The translations under genes were made by a program, and so were the position numbers. A DNA stretch of 64,000 nt from Pseudoflavonifractor sp. An44 (GTDB taxonomy: Bacteria; Bacillota; Clostridia; Oscillospirales; Oscillospiraceae). The stretch covers positions 1 through 64,000 of the forward strand of contig NZ_NFIH01000013.1 of the NCBI RefSeq assembly GCF_002161675.1. Reading direction: 5' to 3'. This document shows positions 58,912 to 64,000 of this stretch, piece by piece. The first letter of the stretch is position 1, and each line of letters begins with the position of its first letter. The notes beneath the pieces were generated by a model. The model did not search any database and was not told where the DNA came from. It saw only the letters and a list, made by a program, of their open reading frames with translations.

Positions 58912-59763
58912 ATGAAAGTGAAACAATTCCTGACCGAATATGCCCTGCTCACCCTGGGCACTGCCCTGGTGGCCATGGGCACCTACTTCTTCAAGTTTCC
59001 CAATCACTTTTCCACCGGAGGTGTGACGGGCATCGCCGTCATTCTCTCCTCCATCTTCCCCTCCATCAGCTCCTCCCTGTTCGCCTCGGTCATCAACGTG
59101 GCCTTCCTCCTGCTGGGCTTCGGGGTGCTCAACCGGGGCTTCGGCGTGCGCACCGTGTACTGCTCCCTTCTCTTCTCCGGCATGCTGGCTGGGCTGGAGT
59201 GGCTGGTGCCTCTGTCCGGCCCCCTCACCGATGAGAAGCTGCTGGAGCTGTTCTTCGGCGTCATCCTCCCCGCCCTGGGCTCTGCCATCCTCTTCAACAC
59301 CCAGGGCTCCACCGGCGGCACCGATATCCTGGCCATGATACTGAAAAAATTTACCAGCTTGGACATCGGCATGGCCCTGCTCTATGTGGACGTACTGATC
59401 GCCGGGTCCACCCTCATTTTGATTGACATTGAGACGGGCCTCTTCTCCCTGCTGGGCCTGGTGTTGAAGTCTGTCCTGGTGGACTCGGTGATTGAGTCTC
59501 TCAACCGGAAGAAGAGCTTCATTCTGGTGACCTCCTGCCCGGAAGAGGTGTGCGACTTCATCACCCACACCCTCCACCGCTCCGCCACCTTCTGGAAGGG
59601 CGAGGGCGCCTACTCCCATCAGGACAAGTGGGTGGTGCTCACCGCCCTGTCCCGGGCCCAGGCGGTGGCTCTGCGCCGCCATCTGAAGGCCATCGACCCC
59701 CACGCCTTCATGCTCATCACCAACTCCAGCGAAATCTTCGGCAAGGGCTTCCTCCGCGCCTGA
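58912..59763 (+). CDS. YitT family membrane protein (DUF161/DUF2179)
   Basis: 283 residues. Five to six membrane helices in the first 190 residues (FKFPNHFSTGGVTGIAVIL and LGSAILFNTQGSTGGTDILAMI are the family signatures), then a soluble DUF2179 ferredoxin-like domain (about 195-283). Function of the family is poorly known; transport has been proposed. Start at 58912 follows AAAGGGG by 13 nt. Single gene. Confidence 0.9.
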   Translation: MKVKQFLTEYALLTLGTALVAMGTYFFKFPNHFSTGGVTGIAVILSSIFPSISSSLFASVINVAFLLLGFGVLNRGFGVRTVYCSLLFSGMLAGLEWLVPLSGPLTDEKLLELFFGVILPALGSAILFNTQGSTGGTDILAMILKKFTSLDIGMALLYVDVLIAGSTLILIDIETGLFSLLGLVLKSVLVDSVIESLNRKKSFILVTSCPEEVCDFITHTLHRSATFWKGEGAYSHQDKWVVLTALSRAQAVALRRHLKAIDPHAFMLITNSSEIFGKGFLRA

Positions 59764-59803
59764 CCTTCACAAGTGCCATTTCCCATCCCAGACTCCGACA
59801 GAA

Positions 59804-59837
59804 TTTTTCCACAGCTTCGTGCTACAATGTGGAAAAA
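59804..59837. promoter_or_regulatory. Inverted DnaA-box-like pair in the noc promoter
   Basis: Perfect inverted repeat TTTTTCCACA (59804-59813)-N14-TGTGGAAAAA (59828-59837). Each arm contains TTTTCCACA, which matches the DnaA consensus TTWTNCACA. A TACAAT -10 hexamer (59823-59828) lies between the arms, so binding would block transcription. Confidence 0.5.
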
Positions 59838-59876
59838 TACAGGGAAACCTGCGTTTCCCCAGGAGGCAGATGAGGA

Positions 59877-60674
59877 ATGGCACTTTTTTTAAAGGACAAA
59901 CGGCAGGTGCTCAACCTGCCCGTGGATAGCATCCACCCCAACCCCAACCAGCCCCGGAGTATCTTCTCCCAGGCGGAGCTGCAAGAGCTGTCCGACTCCA
60001 TCGTGCAGCTGGGCATCTTACAGCCCCTGTCGGTACGAAAGGTGGGGGGCGAGTGGGAGCTCATCTCGGGGGAGCGGCGGCTGCGGGCGGCCCAGATGGC
60101 GGGGATGACCATGGTGCCCTGCCTGGTGGTGCAGACGGATGAGGAGACCTCCTCCCTGCTGGCCCTGGTGGAGAACATCCAGCGGCGCAACCTGGACGTG
60201 TGGGAAGAGGCCATCGCCCTGCGCCGCCTCATCACCCTCCACCACATGTCTCAGGACGAGGTGGCCCGGCGGGTGGGCAAGAGCCAGTCGGCGGTGGCCA
60301 ACAAGCTGCGGCTTCTCAAGCTGCCCCCCGACGTCATCGACATTCTCCGCCAGGCCCAGCTCACCGAGCGTCACGCCCGGGCGCTGCTGCGGCTGGACAA
60401 CGGAGACGACCAGCGCAAGGCCGCCCAGTACATCGTCCGCAACAACCTCACGGTGGCCCAGTCCGAGGCGTACATCTCCAAGCTGTGCCAGGACACCAAA
60501 ACCAAGCAGCCCCCCTCCCCTATTTTGCGCATTAAGGATGTGCGGTTATTCTTCAACACCCTGCGCCGCTCGGTGAATCTTATGGAGGCGGCGGGGCTGC
60601 ACACCCAGTGCACCAAGGAGGAAGTGGAGGATGGGGTGAAGGTGACCATTCACATTCAGAAACCTGCGGAATAA
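59877..60674 (+). CDS. noc: Noc-like ParB-family nucleoid occlusion protein
   Basis: 265 residues. ParB N-terminal CTP-binding motifs GERRLRA (65-71) and ENIQRRNLD (about 98-106), HTH SQDEVARRVGKSQSAVANKL (about 124-143), and a C-terminal dimerisation domain. As the first of two ParB-type genes it fits Noc, which prevents division over the nucleoid, with Spo0J/ParB downstream; the B. subtilis order noc-soj-spo0J is kept. Start at 59877 is next to AGGAGG..GAGGA. It could be a second ParB instead. Confidence 0.85.
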   Translation: MALFLKDKRQVLNLPVDSIHPNPNQPRSIFSQAELQELSDSIVQLGILQPLSVRKVGGEWELISGERRLRAAQMAGMTMVPCLVVQTDEETSSLLALVENIQRRNLDVWEEAIALRRLITLHHMSQDEVARRVGKSQSAVANKLRLLKLPPDVIDILRQAQLTERHARALLRLDNGDDQRKAAQYIVRNNLTVAQSEAYISKLCQDTKTKQPPSPILRIKDVRLFFNTLRRSVNLMEAAGLHTQCTKEEVEDGVKVTIHIQKPAE

Positions 60675-60678
60675 GAGG

Positions 60679-60712
60679 ACACGCCGTCCCGGCTCGGGGC
60701 GGCGTGTTTCTT
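60679..60712 (+). terminator. Terminator after noc
   Basis: ACACGCCG/CGGCGTGT stem with a GC-rich loop (60687-60699), followed by TTCTTTTATTCC. Confidence 0.85.
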
Positions 60713-60747
60713 TTATTCCTTTAATATATATTATATAGGCTGACTTG

Positions 60748-61335
60748 ACTGAGGGCTTGTCCTTCTCCGATTTCTCAGGCGCAGCTTTGATCCCCTGGCG
60801 AGGGGAGACGCGCTCCGCTGGGCCCGATTTCTCAGCGATGAGAAATCGGGGAAAGAATCGCTTAGGGCGTTCCCCCCTAAGGACCTCCCTGGGGTACTGG
60901 TTGGAACGTGCGCCTTTCTCTCTTCGGCCCTGGACGGTTCAGGTCACATAGATGGCATAGACATTCTGTGGGTGGTGCCTGCTTCTCTGTAGGATGGTAC
61001 TTCTACCGCCAGGGCCTTACTCTGGAGAAGCGGCGTTCCCGCCGCCGGGAGCCAGCCCCCCGATAGCTGGGAACAGCGGCTCACCAGGGTAAGGCCCTGG
61101 CAATCGAAGAATGCACCATCAGAGAAGTCGATGCAACCCGTAGAACGGCAAGCCATCTATGTGACCCCACCCGGACCAGGGCCGAAACAAGACGGACGCA
61201 GGTGCATCCAGTACCGCGGGGTGGATTCCACAAGGCGGGGGAAGGCCCCGCCTTTGGTGGGTCTTTGGTGACTTTCTGCCCAGTCAGAAAGTTACCCTGC
61301 GGAGCAAACCTGGCTGGCAAGCCTGTATTTGGAAA
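60748..61335. repeat. R1 mosaic repeat, copy G (composite)
   Basis: Left half is in plus orientation (CGATTTCTC hairpin, then the CTTAGGGCGTTCCCCCCTAAG block) and the right half is inverted (ending in the GACTTTCTG/CAGAAAGT hairpin). The halves meet near 61020-61060 at GGCGTTCCCGCCGCC, so the copy looks like two R1 halves joined head to head. It lies between noc and parA. Confidence 0.8.
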
Positions 61336-61382
61336 AATAGAAGAACGGACTCCCTCAGTCACCCGACTGAGATAGTCCAATT

Positions 61383-61398
61383 TGTTTCACGTGAAACA
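61383..61398. promoter_or_regulatory. parS site 1
   Basis: TGTTTCACGTGAAACA, an exact 16/16 match to the Bacillus parS consensus, 102 bp before the parA start and 25 bp upstream of its -35. Confidence 0.97.
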
Positions 61399-61422
61399 CC
61401 TATTTTTCTTACACTGTGGTGG

Positions 61423-61451
61423 TTGAAAAAATCCTCACAAAACGGTATAAT
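61423..61451 (+). promoter_or_regulatory. Promoter of parA-parB
   Basis: TTGAAA (61423-61428), 17-bp spacer, TATAAT (61446-61451). The perfect parS just upstream suggests ParB-dependent autoregulation. Confidence 0.85.
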
Positions 61452-61499
61452 CAAACTCAGTTCTGTTTATCCTTTGAATGAAAAAAGGCGGGTTGTGTT

Positions 61500-62258
61500 A
61501 TGTCAAAAACCATTGCCATTGTTAATCAAAAAGGCGGTGTTGGAAAGACCACCACCTGTGTCAATCTGGCCGCGGCTCTGGGTCAACAGGGCCACAAGGT
61601 GCTGGTGTGCGACTTCGACCCCCAGGGCAACGCCACCTCCGGGTTCGGTGTGGACAAGTCCCACTCCCCCAGCGTGTACGACGTGCTGCTGGGCAACGCC
61701 CCCATGTCCAAGGCCATTGTGTCCACCACCTGGGCGGACGTGGTGCCCTCCAACAAGGCCCTGTCCGGCGCCACCGTGGAGCTCATCGGCATGGACCGTC
61801 GGGAGTACCGGCTCAAGGACGCCCTGGAGGAAGTGAAGGACAACTACGACTATATCTTCATCGACTGCCCCCCTTCCCTGGAGCTGCTCACCCTGGACTC
61901 CCTGTGCGCCGCCGACACCCTGCTGGTGCCCGTCCAGTGCGAGTACTACGCCCTGGAAGGTCTCAGCGATCTGATGTACACCGTGCGTCTGGCCAAGCGG
62001 TCCCTGAACCCCAACCTGGATTTGGAGGGCGTGGTGCTCACCATGTACGACGGGCGCACCAACCTGTCCATGCAGGTGGCGGAGGAGGTCAAGCGGTACT
62101 TCCCCGGCAAGGTGTACGCCAGTGTCATCCCCCGCAATGTGCGCCTCTCCGAGGCCCCCAGCCACGGCAAGCCGGTGCTGGCCTACGACAAGTGGTCCCG
62201 AGGCGCCGAAGCCTATGAGGCCCTGGCGGAGGAGTTTCACAACAAGAACAAAGCCTGA
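61500..62258 (+). CDS. parA: Chromosome-partitioning ATPase ParA (Soj)
   Basis: 252 residues. Deviant Walker A KGGVGKTT (11-18), DFDPQGNATSG (Walker A' Asp), and FIDCPPSLELL (Walker B-like). Its ATP cycle moves ParB-parS complexes; Soj also influences DnaA in Bacillus. Start at 61500 follows AAAGGCGGG. The stop codon directly touches the second parS site. Confidence 0.96.
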   Translation: MSKTIAIVNQKGGVGKTTTCVNLAAALGQQGHKVLVCDFDPQGNATSGFGVDKSHSPSVYDVLLGNAPMSKAIVSTTWADVVPSNKALSGATVELIGMDRREYRLKDALEEVKDNYDYIFIDCPPSLELLTLDSLCAADTLLVPVQCEYYALEGLSDLMYTVRLAKRSLNPNLDLEGVVLTMYDGRTNLSMQVAEEVKRYFPGKVYASVIPRNVRLSEAPSHGKPVLAYDKWSRGAEAYEALAEEFHNKNKA

Positions 62259-62274
62259 TGTTTCACGTGAAACA
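62259..62274. promoter_or_regulatory. parS site 2
   Basis: Second exact TGTTTCACGTGAAACA, beginning at the base after the parA stop and 33 bp before parB. The two sites bracket parA and imply that the origin is not far away. Confidence 0.97.
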
Positions 62275-62306
62275 TCCCACTGAACTAGAAAGGAAGGGAT
62301 AGCCAC

Positions 62307-63191
62307 ATGGCAAAAGTCAAAGGCGGCTTAGGCCGGGGCCTGGGCGCCCTCATGGGGGACGCCGCCCTCCAGACCCAAGAGGCGGGCTCGGTACAGCTGC
62401 CCATCTCCCAGGTGGAGCCGGGGCTGAACCAGCCCCGGAAGCGGTTTGACGAGGAGTCCCTGGCCGACCTGGCGGACTCCATCCGGGAGCATGGCATCAT
62501 CCAGCCCCTCACCGTCCGCCGTCTCTCCACCGGATACTATCAGATCATCGCCGGGGAACGCCGGTGGCGGGCCGCCAAGCAGGCGGGCCTCACCGAGGTG
62601 CCGGTGGTCATCATCGAGGCCGACGACCGCAAGGTGATGGAGCTGGGCCTCATTGAGAACCTCCAGCGGGAGGACCTGAACCCCATGGAAGAAGCGGAGG
62701 GGTATCTGGTGCTGCTCACCGACTACGGCCTGACCCAGGAGGAGGTGGCCCGGCGGATGGGCAAGTCCCGCCCCGCCATTGCCAACGCCCTGCGTCTCAC
62801 CTCCCTCCCCCCTGCTGTCCGGGAACAGCTGGCCCAGGGCATCCTGTCCGCCGGACATGGCCGGGCAGTGCTCATGGTGGAGGGCGAGCAGGCCCAGACC
62901 GCCTTTGGCGCCTGGATTGCCGAACAGGGGCTGTCGGTGCGTCAGGCGGAGGCCGCCGCCAAGCACTTCACCCTGGAGCCCAAGGTGAAGAAGGAGAAGC
63001 CCACCAACGAAAACCAGATGTATATCGACCAGGCCCAGCAGCAGCTGGCCAGCCATCTGGGCCGCAAGGTGAAGATCACCAGCGGCAAGAAGAAGGGCCG
63101 CCTGGAGCTGGAGTTCTACAATGTGGACGATCTGAATAACCTGCTGGAGCAGCTGGGCCAGCTGCCGCAGGCAATGAAGAACGAAGAATGA
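62307..63191 (+). CDS. parB: Chromosome-partitioning protein ParB (Spo0J)
   Basis: 294 residues. N-terminal ParA-interaction segment (KGGLGRGLGALM), CTPase motifs GERRWRAAK (83-91) and ENLQREDLN (about 116-124), HTH with TQEEVARRMGKSRPAIANAL (about 142-161), C-terminal dimer domain with LELEFYNVDDLNNLL. Binds parS and slides as a clamp. Start at 62307 follows AGAAAGGAAGG. The last four residues, KNEE, are encoded by the start of R2 copy 5, so repeat insertion appears to have replaced the original C-terminus. Confidence 0.95.
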   Translation: MAKVKGGLGRGLGALMGDAALQTQEAGSVQLPISQVEPGLNQPRKRFDEESLADLADSIREHGIIQPLTVRRLSTGYYQIIAGERRWRAAKQAGLTEVPVVIIEADDRKVMELGLIENLQREDLNPMEEAEGYLVLLTDYGLTQEEVARRMGKSRPAIANALRLTSLPPAVREQLAQGILSAGHGRAVLMVEGEQAQTAFGAWIAEQGLSVRQAEAAAKHFTLEPKVKKEKPTNENQMYIDQAQQQLASHLGRKVKITSGKKKGRLELEFYNVDDLNNLLEQLGQLPQAMKNEE

Positions 63192-63357
63192 AAAATGAAG
63201 AATGCAAGCCCTGAGGGTGCTCTGTCAGCCAGTTTTCTGGTATTACTCTGAGAAATTCGGGAGGGGCAAGCCCCTCCCCTACCGCCCCAAAATGTAATCC
63301 GTGCCGCACAGCGGCACACCATAATTATTCATGATTCACGATTCATTTTTCATTTAT
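63173..63357. repeat. R2 repeat, copy 5
   Basis: Starts ATGAAGAACGAAGAATGAAA within parB codons, has GGGAGGGGCAAGCCCCTCCC core, AATCCGTGCCGC-ACA-GCGGCACACCAT, and ends ATTCACGATTCATTTTTCATT. It takes up nearly the whole parB-serS gap, so the serS promoter and leader must lie in or next to it. Confidence 0.82.
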
Positions 63358-63392
63358 ATTCTCCCAGAAACACGAATAAAGGAGCCAGTATT

Positions 63393-64000
63393 ATGTTAGA
63401 CATCAAGTTTATCCGGGAAAACCCCGAGGTTGTCAAAGAGAACATCAAGAAGAAGTTCCAGGACGCCAAGCTGCCCCTGGTGGACCAGGTCATCGAGCTG
63501 GACCGCCAGAACCGGGACGCCATGACCGAGGCCAACAACCTGCGCGCCTCCCGCAACTCCCTGTCCAAGCAGATCGGCATGCTCATGGGCCAGGCCAAGA
63601 AGGACCCCTCCAAGCTGGAGGAGGCCGAGGCCGTCAAGGCTCAGGTGAAGGCCAACGCCGACCGCCTGGCCGAGCTGGAGGAGCTGGAGGGCAAGCTGGC
63701 GGTGGAGATTCGCTCCATCCTGCTGAAGATCCCCAACATCATCGACCCCTCCGTGCCCATCGGCGAGAGCGACGAGTTCAACGTGGAAGTGGAGCGGTTC
63801 GGCGAGCCCGTCACCCCCGACTTCGAGGTGCCCTACCACACCGCCATCATGGAGTCCTTTGACGGCATTGACCTGGACTCCGCTGGCCGTGTGTCCGGCA
63901 ACGGCTTCTATTACCTCATGGGCGACATTGCCCGCCTGCACTCCGCTGTGCTGGCCTACGCCCGGGACTTCATGATTAACAAGGGCTTCACCTACTGCGT
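63393..64000 (+). CDS. serS: Seryl-tRNA synthetase, 5' part (runs off the window)
   Basis: 202 residues visible of about 425. The N-terminal coiled-coil arm that grips tRNA-Ser is clear (MLDIKFIRENPEVVKENIKK, then an Ala/Lys/Glu-rich helix pair with LRASRNSLSKQIG), followed by the beginning of the class II core. The catalytic motifs 2 and 3 are beyond the window. Start at 63393 follows AAAGGAG. No T-box antiterminator motif is visible upstream. Confidence 0.95.
   Translation, partial: MLDIKFIRENPEVVKENIKKKFQDAKLPLVDQVIELDRQNRDAMTEANNLRASRNSLSKQIGMLMGQAKKDPSKLEEAEAVKAQVKANADRLAELEELEGKLAVEIRSILLKIPNIIDPSVPIGESDEFNVEVERFGEPVTPDFEVPYHTAIMESFDGIDLDSAGRVSGNGFYYLMGDIARLHSAVLAYARDFMINKGFTYC

Noticed and set aside
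63192-63392. T-box leader upstream of serS
   Set aside because: The AGGGTGGNACCGCG box and antiterminator are absent; the gap is occupied by R2 copy 5.

Overview
The window is about 60% GC Gram-positive chromosome and fits a spore-forming, butyrate-producing member of the Clostridia, most likely Oscillospiraceae (Flavonifractor/Lawsonibacter/Intestinimonas-like). The clues are a gerA-type germination operon behind a sigma-G-like promoter, Noc plus ParA/ParB with perfect parS sites, [FeFe]-hydrogenase maturases, thiolase next to a butyryl-CoA:acetate CoA-transferase, and a sortase-anchored surface protein. The genus is an inference from gene content. The window begins inside a 16S rRNA gene (minus strand) and ends inside serS (plus strand).

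Layout. 1-600: 16S 5' end with three tandem rrn promoters. 597-3631: gerA-gerC-gerB. 3815-6177: lspA, rluD, ldh. 6959-9961: YtrA-type regulator, ABC ATPase and permease with a palindromic operator. 9996-10200: a type I toxin-antitoxin locus. 10339-13858: HD and HAD hydrolases and a LysM/G5/M23 endopeptidase with a WalR-like box. 14598-15059: a small membrane protein behind two LexA-like boxes. 15254-24745: rpsO, pnp, an HD protein, prs, pth, mfd. 24806-31289: yibE/F-like gene and a 1744-residue surface phosphoesterase, lying between mfd and a 217-bp duplicate of the mfd 3' end. 31782-33205: AT-rich three-gene cassette (GNAT acetyltransferase, unknown protein, SecB-like chaperone). 33820-37671: hydF, hydG, hydE and a TM1266-type regulator behind a structured leader. 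39079-46533: PrsA-like foldase, Ca2+-type P-ATPase, thl, but. 47311-49472: two cyclophilins flanking tadA. 49553-52565: AT-rich accessory stretch with an IS256 remnant, two paralogous unknown proteins and an Abi_2 protein. 52684-58669: BMP-type nucleoside ABC transporter and xpt. 58912-63191: YitT protein, Noc, ParA, ParB.

Intergenic DNA is dominated by two repeat families. Family R1 (up to about 600 bp, seven loci, both orientations) is a mosaic of conserved blocks and interchangeable hairpins. Family R2 (120-240 bp, five loci) is flanked by AT-rich inverted repeats and carries a GTGCCGC/GCGGCAC hairpin.

The most interesting material is the candidate toxin-antitoxin-chaperone cassette, the SOS-box-controlled small membrane protein, the mfd 3'-end duplication framing a 7-kb insert, the type I toxin locus, and several candidate structured RNAs. 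All functional statements come from reading the sequence; no database search was run.
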